DNA of 64,000 bases, taken from an uncultured Paracoccaceae bacterium (GTDB lineage Bacteria > Pseudomonadota > Alphaproteobacteria > Rhodobacterales > Rhodobacteraceae). The position numbers and the translations under genes are program-made. Shown here piece by piece: positions 1 through 8,285 of the stretch. Where the stretch lies: the NCBI GenBank assembly GCA_947498645.1, contig CANMKS010000001.1, positions 2,766,032 through 2,830,031 of the forward strand. The letters are read 5' to 3'. Under the pieces are notes generated by a model. It ran no database searches, was not told the origin of the DNA, and worked only from the letters and a program-made list of their open reading frames with translations. The first letter of the stretch is position 1; the number at the start of each line of letters is the position of its first letter.

Positions 1-1260
1 GATGAGGCCGTGCTGGTTGATCTTGTCCGCGCCGAAAGCGTGGAAATGTTGCCTGCGTTGCAGGACTTTCTGAAAGTCCTGCTGCTGGCCGAAGCCGATC
101 CGCCGCAGGATGCCGGCAGCGAGGGTGCGCTGTTTCTGGCCCGCGTTGACAAGCTTCTGGATCTTGGCGCGCTGGAACCTGCCAAATCCATGATCGAACA
201 GGCGACCCCTGATACACCGCAGTTATTTCGTCGCTGGTTTGATGTCGCCTTGCTGACCGGCACCGAAGATGACGCCTGCACCGCAATGGGCAAAACCCCG
301 TCGATTGCGCCAACATATCCTGCCCGCATCTTCTGTCTTGCGCGCAATGGTGATTGGCCCGCTGCGGCGCTGACACTGAACACCCACCGCATTCTGGGCG
401 ACATCACCGAACAGGAAGAGGCGCTGTTGTCGCGCTTTCTTGATCCCGAGCTTTATGAAGGTGAGCCGCCGCTGACGGCGCCCGCGCGGGTCAGCCCTCT
501 GACTTTCCGGATGCATGAGGCGATTGGCGAGCCGCTGATCACCGCAAATCTGCCGCTGGCTTTTTCTCACGCTGATCTGCGCGCCACGACCGCCTGGAAA
601 TCGCAACTGGAAGCGGCAGAGCGACTTGCACGTCATGGTGCGGTGTCCGAGAACGTCCTGCTGAAGCACTATACCGCGCGCACTCCCGCCGCCTCTGGCG
701 GGATTTGGGATCGGGCAGATGCGATTCAGCGCTTTGACGTGGCCATGACGGCCCGTGATCCGCAAAGCGTGGCCCGCAATCTGCCTGCAGCATGGGACGC
801 CGCACAAGAGGCGCGCGCCGAAGTCCAGTTCGCCAAACTCTACGGCGCAACCTTGCAGGACCTCCCTCTTAGCGGCGATGCGGCGCGCACCGCCTTTCGG
901 ATTGGTCTGCTGTCGGCCGACTATGAAACCGTGGCCATCGCTGCCGCAGATGCCGGGTTTGACCCTTTCCTGATCAGCATCGCCCGCGGTCAGATGCAAG
1001 ATATCCGCGCCTCAACGCCCCGCGCGCGGGCTATACAGGCGGCCTTTACCGGCACGCCACCACCTGCACGCCTGCAAACCCTTGTGGATGAGGGCAAGCT
1101 GGGCGAGGCGCTGCTGCGCGCGCTGGCCCTGTTCGATGCTGGCGCGGACGGCGACCTGCGATCGGTGACAGATGCATTGGCTTTGCTGCGTGCCGTAGGG
1201 CTCGAAGATGTGGCGCGCAGGGCCGCACTGCAACTGATGATCCTGGATCGCAGCGCATGA
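1..1260 (+). CDS. conserved alpha-helical protein, 3' part
   Basis: The reading frame is already open at the first base of the window, so the true start lies upstream; a GTG at 10 is in frame but is probably internal. At least 416 residues are visible. They are rich in Ala, Leu, Asp and Arg and read as successive short helices, like a TPR-type or other alpha-solenoid protein, but I see no diagnostic motif. The stop codon overlaps the start of xerD by four bases (ATGA), so the two genes are translationally coupled. I do not recognise the family and assign no function. The downstream neighbour suggests only that it is co-transcribed with the recombinase. Confidence 0.75.
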   Translation, partial: DEAVLVDLVRAESVEMLPALQDFLKVLLLAEADPPQDAGSEGALFLARVDKLLDLGALEPAKSMIEQATPDTPQLFRRWFDVALLTGTEDDACTAMGKTPSIAPTYPARIFCLARNGDWPAAALTLNTHRILGDITEQEEALLSRFLDPELYEGEPPLTAPARVSPLTFRMHEAIGEPLITANLPLAFSHADLRATTAWKSQLEAAERLARHGAVSENVLLKHYTARTPAASGGIWDRADAIQRFDVAMTARDPQSVARNLPAAWDAAQEARAEVQFAKLYGATLQDLPLSGDAARTAFRIGLLSADYETVAIAAADAGFDPFLISIARGQMQDIRASTPRARAIQAAFTGTPPPARLQTLVDEGKLGEALLRALALFDAGADGDLRSVTDALALLRAVGLEDVARRAALQLMILDRSA

Positions 1261-2198
1261 CACCTGCCGACCAACCGATGGCCCGTTGGGTGCAGGTGTT
1301 TCTAGAGGCGCAAGCCGCCGAATTGGATGCCGCCACCAACACGCAACTGGCCTACGCGCGTGATTTGCAGTCTTTTGCAGAATGGTTGCAGGACAAATCA
1401 GTGCACTTCAGCACCGCAAGCCGCGACCATGTCGAAGGCTATCTGATAGATTGCGAGGCCGAGGGCCTTGCCAAATCGACCCGTGCACGCAGGCTTTCTG
1501 CCATCAAACAGCTTTACCGCTTCGCCTTTGAAGAAGGCTGGCGCGACGACAACCCCGCCATCCAGATCAAAGGCCCCGGACGCGCGCAGCGGCTGCCAAA
1601 GACGCTTGATGTTGCCGAGGTCGACCGCCTGCTGGATGCCGCACGCAACACCAAACGTGATGCGTTGCGCAACGCCTGCCTGATGGATCTGCTTTATGCC
1701 ACAGGAATGCGCGTGACCGAACTGGTCAGCCTGCCTGTTTCCGCAGCACGGGGTGATCCGCGCATGTTGCTGGTGCGCGGCAAAGGTGACAAGGAACGGC
1801 TGGTGCCACTCTCGCCCCCTGCCCGTGCGGCGTTGGCCGACTATCTGACCCACCGCGACAATCTTGAGCAAGAGGCCCGCGCGGAAGGCAAACCACCGTC
1901 CAAATTCCTGTTCCCATCGCACGGCAAGGCGGGCCACCTGACACGCCATCGGTTCTTTGGGCTGATCAAGGAATTCGCGCGCGACGGAGGGGTTTCTCCT
2001 GCCAAGGTCACACCACACACATTGCGCCACGCCTTTGCAACGCATCTTCTTGCGGGCGGTGCGGATCTGCGGTCGATTCAAACGATGCTGGGACACGCCG
2101 ACGTGGCCACAACCGAAATCTACACCCATGTGCTGGACGCGCGCCTGAAAGAGCTTGTGCTGGACCATCATCCACTGTCCAAGGCCAGCAAGGCTTGA
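1257..2198 (+). CDS. xerD: tyrosine recombinase XerD (XerC/XerD type)
   Basis: A 313-residue tyrosine recombinase that resolves chromosome dimers at dif together with its XerC partner and FtsK. The N-terminal SAM-like core-binding domain spans about residues 5-95 and the catalytic domain about 115-300. The catalytic set can be read directly: R152 (in GMRVTEL), a lysine in the RGKGDKERLVPL strand, H254 and R257 (HTLRH), H280 (LGH) and the nucleophile Y289 (IYTHV). Length fits Xer proteins rather than phage integrases, and no phage genes are nearby. The ATG overlaps the preceding stop. XerC versus XerD is decided here only by general resemblance, so the symbol is less certain than the family. 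Confidence 0.93.
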   Translation: MTPADQPMARWVQVFLEAQAAELDAATNTQLAYARDLQSFAEWLQDKSVHFSTASRDHVEGYLIDCEAEGLAKSTRARRLSAIKQLYRFAFEEGWRDDNPAIQIKGPGRAQRLPKTLDVAEVDRLLDAARNTKRDALRNACLMDLLYATGMRVTELVSLPVSAARGDPRMLLVRGKGDKERLVPLSPPARAALADYLTHRDNLEQEARAEGKPPSKFLFPSHGKAGHLTRHRFFGLIKEFARDGGVSPAKVTPHTLRHAFATHLLAGGADLRSIQTMLGHADVATTEIYTHVLDARLKELVLDHHPLSKASKA

Positions 2199-2250
2199 AG
2201 ACATCTGACAGAGCCTACATAACACCCATGTTTTTGCTTGAAAGCCACTG

Positions 2251-3552
2251 ATGGAAATCGCTTCACTCGACGCCGCATTCTGGGTTACCGCCGGCGCAAT
2301 TATGGTCCTCTTGATCCTCTCGGCCTTCTTTTCGGGGTCCGAAACCGCGTTGACGGCTGCCTCGCGCGGCAAGCTACGCACAGCGGCTGATAAAGGGTCC
2401 AAAGGGGCAGAACGCGCTCTTGTCGTGACCGAGGACAATGAGCGGCTGATCGGTTCAGTCCTGCTGGGCAACAATGTGGTGAACATTCTTGCCACGTCGC
2501 TGGCTACGGCCGTACTGACAAAGCTTTTTGGCCAGAACGGCGTTGCCGCTGCAACCCTGATCATGACGCTGCTGGTGCTGATCTTTGCCGAGGTGCTGCC
2601 AAAAACGCTGGCGATTACCTACCCTGAGGCTGTTGCGTCACGGGTTGCCCGCCCAATTGCGCTGATCGTCTTCATCTTCTCTCCGCTCGTTGCTGCCGTG
2701 CGCTATTTGGTGCGCGGTGTGCTGTTTGTCTTTGGCGTCCGCACTGACCCCGACAGCAATATTCTGGCCGTGCGCGAGGAAATCGCTGGCGCGCTGCAAC
2801 TGGGCCATTCCGAAGGGATCGTGCAGAAGGAAGACCGCGACCGTATTCTGGGTGCGCTTGATCTGAACGAACGCACGGTCGAAGAAATCATGCTGCACCG
2901 TTCCGGGATTGAGATGCTGGATGCGGCCTTGCCGCCTCGCGAAATCCTCGACCAGATCCTGCAAAGCCCCTACACCCGCTTGCCGCTTTATCGTGACGAG
3001 CCCGAAAACATCGTCGGCATGGTTCACGCCAAGGATCTGCTGCGCGCAATGCACAAACTGCTGGACGGCGGCAGTGGCGCCGCCAAAGGCCTGGCCGCTT
3101 TTGACGTGATGAAAGTGTCGATGCCCGCGTATTTCGTGCCGGAAACCACAACGCTGGACGATCAGATGCGCAGCTTTCTCAAACGCAAGACGCATTTTGC
3201 GCTGGTGGTTGATGAATACGGCGCATTGCAGGGCCTGATCACGCTTGAAGACATTCTTGAGGAAATCGTGGGCGAGATCGCCGATGAATTCGACGACCAC
3301 GAAGAAAACCAGATCGCGGCAACCGAGGATGGCGCCTATTTGGTCGACGGCGGCATGACGATCCGCGATCTGAACCGCGCGCATGACTGGAACCTGCCTG
3401 ATGACGAAGCCAACACAGTGGCCGGTCTGGTGATCCATGAGGCACAGATGATCCCGGTCGAGGGACAGGTGTTTTCGTTCTACGGGTTCCGGTTCGAGGT
3501 GCTGACAAAGGAAGAAAACCGGCTGGCAACGCTGAAGATACGCAAGTTGTAG
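2251..3552 (+). CDS. CNNM/CorC-HlyC family membrane protein with CBS pair
   Basis: This 433-residue integral membrane protein belongs to the DUF21 (CNNM) plus CBS plus CorC_HlyC family, implicated in Mg2+/Co2+ export or Mg2+ homeostasis and often mislabelled hemolysin. The first 160 residues hold the DUF21 domain with about four hydrophobic segments and the motif [12 protein letters not shown]. Two CBS domains follow (about 205-335, with an LPLYRD segment and a [25 protein letters not shown] block), then a C-terminal CorC_HlyC domain (about 345-430). It starts 52 bp after xerD and may be co-transcribed with it. Its stop lies about 90 bp before the ssrA gene, so the ssrA promoter is in the short gap. 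Confidence 0.9.
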   Translation: MEIASLDAAFWVTAGAIMVLLILSAFFSGSETALTAASRGKLRTAADKGSKGAERALVVTEDNERLIGSVLLGNNVVNILATSLATAVLTKLFGQNGVAAATLIMTLLVLIFAEVLPKTLAITYPEAVASRVARPIALIVFIFSPLVAAVRYLVRGVLFVFGVRTDPDSNILAVREEIAGALQLGHSEGIVQKEDRDRILGALDLNERTVEEIMLHRSGIEMLDAALPPREILDQILQSPYTRLPLYRDEPENIVGMVHAKDLLRAMHKLLDGGSGAAKGLAAFDVMKVSMPAYFVPETTTLDDQMRSFLKRKTHFALVVDEYGALQGLITLEDILEEIVGEIADEFDDHEENQIAATEDGAYLVDGGMTIRDLNRAHDWNLPDDEANTVAGLVIHEAQMIPVEGQVFSFYGFRFEVLTKEENRLATLKIRKL

Positions 3553-3604
3553 ACGGAATGCTGCCCGCCCCGCCGCGTTGAAATGGAACGGTTGTCACTT
3601 GCCC

Positions 3605-3634
3605 TTGCGCCAGCCCGCAGGCTTGCCTATCTAT
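3605..3634 (+). promoter_or_regulatory. candidate ssrA promoter
   Basis: TTGCGC (3605-3610) and TATCTA (3628-3633) are separated by 17 bp and lie just upstream of the inferred 5' end of the permuted tmRNA. The spacing fits a housekeeping sigma-70-type promoter. This rests on sequence inspection only; the start at about 3640 is inferred from the size of the acceptor piece. Confidence 0.45.
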
Positions 3635-3639
3635 AAGGT

Positions 3640-3960
3640 GTCCTTCGGGACTATGGACATAAACGCGCTCGTAATAAGCGGATCGGACCCGGGGGCGGTA
3701 CCCGGCGTCTCCACCATCACGGCTCATTTGGCCAGCGAGGGGACGAAATAGGATCGACGAACGTCTAAAGGGGTATGCTTTGTCTCGGTGAGATACCACC
3801 GTTATCGGTTCAAATTGTATAGTTGCAAATGACAACAATGCACCGATGGCAGTCGCAGCGTAAGCTGTGCCTAATATCGAAAATTAACTCCTTGGGTTTT
3901 GCGACCTAAGGCGGGGTTCGCAGGTACCTGGCAACAGAAACCTGCACTTTCACCCCTTTT
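3640..3960 (+). ncRNA. ssrA: two-piece, circularly permuted tmRNA (SsrA)
   Basis: The gene has the alphaproteobacterial permuted order. The acceptor piece comes first and ends in the acceptor strand CGTCTCC plus ACCA (to 3716). After a short spacer the coding piece begins with GGGGACG (3739-3745), which pairs with CGTCTCC over 7 bp including one G-U. The resume codon is GCA at 3825, and the tag frame 3825-3863 reads ANDNNAPMAVAA then TAA, the same type as the Caulobacter tag that ends AVAA. The T-arm is CCGGG, a 7-nt loop, CCCGG (3689-3705). A UUCG-capped hairpin (3640-3651) sits at the 5' end. A GGGG.../...CCCC stem followed by TTTT closes the gene near 3960. The outer ends are estimates to about 15 nt. 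Confidence 0.92.
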
Positions 3961-4022
3961 GAATTGCCTGACCAAAGCCATTGTGACTTGCAATGCGCCG
4001 TCACTCTGCGCACCATAAACCG

Positions 4023-4679
4023 ATGAGAATTCTACGGTTTGCATGTGCCGCCCTGCTGTCTGCGGCCCCGATTGTCGCTGAGGCCTGCGATACGGCGCTG
4101 ATCCTGACAATCGATGTGTCCAATTCCATTGATTCCGCCGAATTTCGCCTACAGACGGATGGCTTGGCGGATGCCCTGCAAGATCCTGAAATCGTTGATA
4201 CAATGGTGGCGGGCGGCACGACTATCGCTGTGGTGCAATGGTCGGGCGCCGACAGGCAGACCGTTTCGATCCCATGGACGCAAGTGCGGACGGCATTGGA
4301 TGCGCAGTCGCTCTCTGATCAGGCGCGCCTGATGACCCGCGCTTTTGTGCTGTCAGATACAGCCCCGGCCGAGGCGATCTATTTTTCACTGGAGCTTTTT
4401 GATGAGGTCTCAAACTGTGCGCGCCGGGTGATTGATGTCTCGGGCGATGGCACACCCAACGGCGGAACGGATGTACGCGCCGCGCGCAACGCAGCCGAGC
4501 GCGCAGGCGTCACCATCAACGGGATCGCCATTGAATCCATGGGGTTGGCCATTACCAATTTTTACCGCAGTGCCGTGATCACGCGAAATGGTTTTGTCAT
4601 GACCGCCCGCACCCACCGCGAGTACCCCGCCACGATCCGCGCCAAGATCCTGCGCGAGATCAGCCAGATCTTTGGATAG
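4023..4679 (+). CDS. DUF1194 family exported protein with vWA-like fold
   Basis: A 218-residue protein that starts with a clear signal peptide (MRILRFACAALL, cleavage near AEA, about residue 21). The mature part opens with LILTIDVSNSID, a MIDAS-like DxSxS motif typical of von Willebrand A folds, and the RRVIDVSGDGTPNGG segment carries a second metal-site-like acidic loop. This matches DUF1194, a family common in Rhodobacterales with unknown function. An ATG 30 bp upstream (3993) is in frame, but it would place a basic stretch before the signal peptide, so I prefer 4023. It stands alone after ssrA and before the chromate genes. Confidence 0.82.
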   Translation: MRILRFACAALLSAAPIVAEACDTALILTIDVSNSIDSAEFRLQTDGLADALQDPEIVDTMVAGGTTIAVVQWSGADRQTVSIPWTQVRTALDAQSLSDQARLMTRAFVLSDTAPAEAIYFSLELFDEVSNCARRVIDVSGDGTPNGGTDVRAARNAAERAGVTINGIAIESMGLAITNFYRSAVITRNGFVMTARTHREYPATIRAKILREISQIFG

Positions 4680-4791
4680 GCTTGACGTCATCAGACCGAT
4701 CTCGCATGAATGATGCATGAGGTCCGCGAACACCCCGTAAGGCCACGGCCAAAGCATCGCATCCACTGACCACTTCAGAAAGGATGCACCC

Positions 4792-5589
4792 ATGGCTGCT
4801 TTCAATGAAATTTCACCCGCCCAGCTGATGCGCCTGATTGGCACGCCAGCCTGCCCTGTGATCGTTGATGTCTGCGTCGATGAAGACTTCGCAGAGGATC
4901 CGCATCTGGTTCCCACAGCATATCGTCACGCGCATCGTGACAGCGATGGGTTGCTTGCCCTGCTGTCGGGTCGCCCATGCGTTATTATTTGCCAGAAGGG
5001 GCTAAAACTGTCGCATGGCGTCGCCGCAATGTTGCGAAGCCACGGTATTGACGCGCAGGTTTTGGCGGGCGGCAATCATGCATGGCGCGATGCCGGTTTG
5101 CCGCGCGTTCCAGCCGCCACGATCCCCGGAACGCTCTGGGTCACACGCCACCGGCCCAAGATTGACCGCATCGCCTGCCCTTGGCTGATCCGGCGATTTG
5201 TTGATCCTGCGGCCAGGTTCCTGTTCGTGCCGCCCGCCACTGTTGCGGATGTGGCGGTCAAGTTTGACGCAACACCTTTTGATGGCGATCAGGCACCTTG
5301 GACGCATGATGGTGCGCTCTGCACCTTCGATGTGATGGTGCGGGATTTTGGACTAAGCCACCCTGCCCTTGATACGCTTGCAACCGTGGTACGTGCGGCT
5401 GATACCGATCAGCATGATCTTGCACCCCAAGCGGCTGGTCTGCTTGCGGTTTCGGTGGGGCTGTCGCGCATGTACCGCGACGACCAAACGCAGCTTGAGG
5501 CGGGCATGGTGATCTACGACGCGCTTTACCGCTGGGCCCGAGATGGGCAGGACGAAGGCCACGATTGGCCAGCAGGTTGCGGTGCATGA
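4792..5589 (+). CDS. chrB: chromate resistance protein ChrB-like, rhodanese-ChrB fusion
   Basis: 265 residues. The N-terminal part (about 1-105) is a rhodanese domain with its active-site loop at C67 (IICQKG). The C-terminal part (about 115-265) is a ChrB C-terminal domain, recognisable from VTRHRPKIDRIACPWLIRRFVDP. ChrB proteins act as chromate-responsive regulators or are needed for full chromate resistance. This one lacks the usual ChrB N-terminal domain and has rhodanese instead. The start has a GAAAGGA ribosome site 8-9 bp upstream. The gene overlaps chrA by ATGA, so the two are one operon. Whether it senses chromate or detoxifies a sulfur or chromate species is not visible from sequence. 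Confidence 0.85.
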   Translation: MAAFNEISPAQLMRLIGTPACPVIVDVCVDEDFAEDPHLVPTAYRHAHRDSDGLLALLSGRPCVIICQKGLKLSHGVAAMLRSHGIDAQVLAGGNHAWRDAGLPRVPAATIPGTLWVTRHRPKIDRIACPWLIRRFVDPAARFLFVPPATVADVAVKFDATPFDGDQAPWTHDGALCTFDVMVRDFGLSHPALDTLATVVRAADTDQHDLAPQAAGLLAVSVGLSRMYRDDQTQLEAGMVIYDALYRWARDGQDEGHDWPAGCGA

Positions 5590-6839
5590 CTGCTGAACTG
5601 ATCCGTGTTTTCGGGCGCATCGGCCTTTTATCCTTCGGTGGCCCGGCGGCGCAAATCGCCCTGATGCACAAGGAACTGGTCGAAAGCCGCGACTGGCTCT
5701 CAGAGCAGCAATTCTTGCGCGCATTGTCCTTTTGTATGCTCTTGCCGGGGCCGGAGGCCATGCAACTGGCCACCTACGCCGGTTGGAAACGGCAGGGCAT
5801 TGTCGGGGGGTTGATCGGTGGCGGGTTGTTTGTGCTGCCCGGCGCCGTGGTCATCTTTGCGCTGGCGCTGGCCTATGGCGCCTACGGCAATCTGCCCCTG
5901 GTTCAGGCCCTGTTTCTGGGCGTAAAAGCCACCGTCGTGATTATCGTGATCGAAGCATTGATCAAAATCGGCAGGCGGGCGTTGACGTCACAGAAACACG
6001 TCCTGATTGCGGCCTGCGCCTTTGTCGCACTCTTTGTCTTTGCGCTGCCCTTCCCGCTTGTGATCGCGCTTGCCGCTGTTGTCGGGGCCATTGGCGCGGC
6101 TGATGAAGGCGCAGCCGCTTCCCCGGCATCCGGTAACTTGCGCAGCAGCCTGCGTGTTCTGCTGATCGGCCTTGTGATCTGGGCCGCTCCTTTCGCGCCC
6201 ATCATTGCCGCTGGCAACACCTTTCTGATCGATGTCGGTGTCTTCTTTTCGACCCTTGCGGTGGTCACGTTCGGCGGTGCCTATGCGGTGCTGGCCTATA
6301 TGACCCAAGAGGTTGTGGTTGGGTTTGGCTGGCTGAGCACGCCCCAGATGATGGATGCCTTGGGATTGGCAGAAACAACGCCGGGGCCGTTGATCCTTGT
6401 GACGCAATTCGTAGGAATGGTCGCGGGATTGGCCGAATCCGGGCCCGGCATGGCCGTGCTTGCGGGGCTCTTGACGCTTTGGGTGACCTTTGTGCCCTGC
6501 TTTATCTGGATATTTGCAGGCGCGCCGTTGATCGATTGGCTGGACGGCAAACCGCGATTGCGGGCCGCCCTGGCGGCGATCACCGCAGCCGTAGTGGGCG
6601 TGATCGCCAATCTGTCACTGTGGTTCGCGCTGCATGTGCTTTTTGAGACGGTCAATCCTGTCACCGCAGGCCCTATCAAAACGGTGCTGCCTGAGCTGAG
6701 CACATTGAACCCGCTCGCCTTGGTGCTGGCCACGATAGCGGCCTTGCTTTTGCTTTGGCGGCATTGGCCGCTGCCTTTGGTTCTGCTCATTTCGGCGGCA
6801 CTGAGCCTGTTTGCAGGTCTTGGTTCGGCTTTGGTGTAA
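5586..6839 (+). CDS. chrA: chromate efflux transporter ChrA (long-chain CHR)
   Basis: A 417-residue membrane protein of the CHR family that extrudes chromate. It contains two homologous CHR domains in tandem: about residues 5-180, with LLSFGGPAAQIALMHKE, and about 215-415, with FFSTLAVVTFGGAYAVLAYM. The two-domain (long-chain) form has roughly 10-12 hydrophobic helices. The ATG at 5586 overlaps the chrB stop (ATGA) and gives the expected N-terminus MTAELIRVFGRIG; a TTG further upstream would add unrelated residues. Because the pair has no mobile-element signature and matches its neighbours in composition, it is probably core to this lineage. Confidence 0.94.
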   Translation: MTAELIRVFGRIGLLSFGGPAAQIALMHKELVESRDWLSEQQFLRALSFCMLLPGPEAMQLATYAGWKRQGIVGGLIGGGLFVLPGAVVIFALALAYGAYGNLPLVQALFLGVKATVVIIVIEALIKIGRRALTSQKHVLIAACAFVALFVFALPFPLVIALAAVVGAIGAADEGAAASPASGNLRSSLRVLLIGLVIWAAPFAPIIAAGNTFLIDVGVFFSTLAVVTFGGAYAVLAYMTQEVVVGFGWLSTPQMMDALGLAETTPGPLILVTQFVGMVAGLAESGPGMAVLAGLLTLWVTFVPCFIWIFAGAPLIDWLDGKPRLRAALAAITAAVVGVIANLSLWFALHVLFETVNPVTAGPIKTVLPELSTLNPLALVLATIAALLLLWRHWPLPLVLLISAALSLFAGLGSALV

Positions 6840-6901
6840 TCCGCCCCTTTTCACGCCCAAGGAATCCCCTATGGTAATGGCAAGCGAAGGGGATATGCAC
6901 T

Positions 6902-7387
6902 GTGACCAGCACGATCGACTATGGAAATCTGATGCACAGCGCGATGCGCGGCCTGATCCAGAACGTGTTGACGGATGTGCAAAAAGACGGGCTGCCCGGC
7001 GCACATCACTTCTTTATCACCTTCGACACCATGCACCCGGATGTCGAAATCGCCGATTGGCTGTCGGATCGCTATCCCGGCGAGATGACCATCGTTGTGC
7101 AGCACTGGTTTGCCGATCTTGAGGTCACCAACGAAGGGTTCACCATCACGCTGAATTTCGGGGATAACCCCGAAACGCTCTACGTGCCTTATGATGCGAT
7201 CAAGACTTTTGTTGATCCTTCGGTTGAATTCGGCCTGCGTTTTGAAACACAGGACGACGATGCGGCCGAACCCGTTGCCGTCGCCGAAGAAGCCCCCATG
7301 GAAGAGATGGTCGAACCGGATGACGACCCCGAAGATGCGCCGAAAGAGGCGGAAGTTGTCAGCCTCGATCAGTTTCGCAAGTCCTAG
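6902..7387 (+). CDS. sspB: alpha-type SspB, ClpXP adaptor for ssrA-tagged proteins
   Basis: 161 residues. The globular part (about 1-115) reads as alpha-SspB (IDYGNLMHSAMRGLIQNVL, GAHHFFITFDT, IVVQHWFADLEV), which binds ssrA degrons. It is followed by an acidic, flexible linker (about 118-150). The tail ends VVSLDQFRKS, resembling the ClpX-docking (XB) peptide of SspB proteins. The chosen start is GTG at 6902 with GGGG upstream; an ATG ten codons later (6932) would remove part of the first helix. It lies 2.9 kb from ssrA, so substrate tag and adaptor are close neighbours. The stop shares the CTAG of the convergent gene. Confidence 0.92.
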   Translation: MTSTIDYGNLMHSAMRGLIQNVLTDVQKDGLPGAHHFFITFDTMHPDVEIADWLSDRYPGEMTIVVQHWFADLEVTNEGFTITLNFGDNPETLYVPYDAIKTFVDPSVEFGLRFETQDDDAAEPVAVAEEAPMEEMVEPDDDPEDAPKEAEVVSLDQFRKS

Positions 7388-8166
7388 GATCGCAAAGACG
7401 TATTGAACACGCGGCCCTTGACCAGCCATGCCACACCAAATGCGAACAGGGCGGCCCATTCGCCATAAAGAATGACCCGCTGCGAAAAGAACCCGCGCAA
7501 CGCCTCCAGCTGGCTTAGCCCCATCACGATCATAGCCACGGCGATCACCAGCGCGCAGGCCGCATAGATGCGATTGCGTTGCAATTTGACCTGCGTGGGC
7601 TTTTGCGTTTGCGGATCTTTGTCGTTCTCTCCGGGGCGTCGAAAGATGACTGCACAGAAATAGAACATGATCGCAAACAGCACAAACGCAGCACCATAGT
7701 GGATCATGCCCACGCCGGGGAATAGCTCGAATGCTGTTTTGAAGACGACGGTTGGTTGCTCTGCATCAATCGCCCCAAACATGCGTGCATTGAAGATGGT
7801 TTCAGAGCAACCCGATTTCTCTGTCGGAAAAACGGCAACCAGCAACCCGGCGATGCCTGCGACCATTGCAAGATAGCGAACAACCGGCCCTTCCGCCCGG
7901 TAAGAGGCCAAGAGCGTGCCGATAAACGCCAGGGTCATCACAAAGACAACGCCGGCCAGCTGGCTGTAGTAATAGTGGCTGAGGCTGTTGCGAAAGCATG
8001 AATGTGCCGAATAACGATCAACAATGATGAGCGCTGGCGGCAACAGAATCGCCGTCAGACCAATGACGGAAATCACGGTGCGCTGATTGCGCAGTGCCTC
8101 GGCGACGGATGGGCTCACCCAGTTGGGATCAAAGGGTTTTTCCTTATCAGGGTCCAATCCAAGCAT
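7384..8166 (-). CDS. multi-pass membrane protein of unknown function
   Basis: A 260-residue protein with a soluble N-terminal stretch (MLGLDPDKEKPFDPNWV) and about six hydrophobic segments: near residues 33-50, 66-86, 96-112, 155-175, 203-220 and 231-250. Between helices 3 and 4 lies a Cys-containing loop (EKSGCSETIFNARMFGAI), and a charged loop (about 178-197) follows helix 4. I do not recognise a family or catalytic motif. It converges on sspB, and the two stop codons share CTAG, so no terminator separates them. The upstream gap toward fumC (8167-8285) holds the promoters of both divergent genes. Confidence 0.75.
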   Translation of the reverse strand: MLGLDPDKEKPFDPNWVSPSVAEALRNQRTVISVIGLTAILLPPALIIVDRYSAHSCFRNSLSHYYYSQLAGVVFVMTLAFIGTLLASYRAEGPVVRYLAMVAGIAGLLVAVFPTEKSGCSETIFNARMFGAIDAEQPTVVFKTAFELFPGVGMIHYGAAFVLFAIMFYFCAVIFRRPGENDKDPQTQKPTQVKLQRNRIYAACALVIAVAMIVMGLSQLEALRGFFSQRVILYGEWAALFAFGVAWLVKGRVFNTSLRS

Positions 8167-8285
8167 GATAAATCTCCTTTCTTAAATGCCGCTATTTCAC
8201 CACGAAGCGCCCAGCCTGTCATTATTTGCCTTCGCCAGCCCGATTGGATATCCCTGCGCATAACCAGCAACGACAGGGTACTCCC

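Noticed and set aside
223..999. Long minus-strand open frame (258 codons) inside the first gene
   Set aside because: It is antisense to a better frame, Arg/Gly/Gln-rich without domains, and typical of high-GC shadow frames.
1257..2198. Phage or integron integrase
   Set aside because: Length, motifs and context fit chromosomal XerC/D, with no mobile genes nearby.
1398..2564. 388-codon minus-strand frame across xerD and the CBS protein gene
   Set aside because: It spans two well-supported genes and has no recognisable motif.
2638..3438. 266-codon minus-strand frame inside the CBS protein gene
   Set aside because: Antisense shadow; composition (His, Gln, Phe rich) is unlike real proteins of this genome.
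3239..3838. 199-codon minus-strand frame across the ssrA gene
   Set aside because: The region is explained by the CBS gene end and the tmRNA, whose tag and acceptor stem can be read directly.
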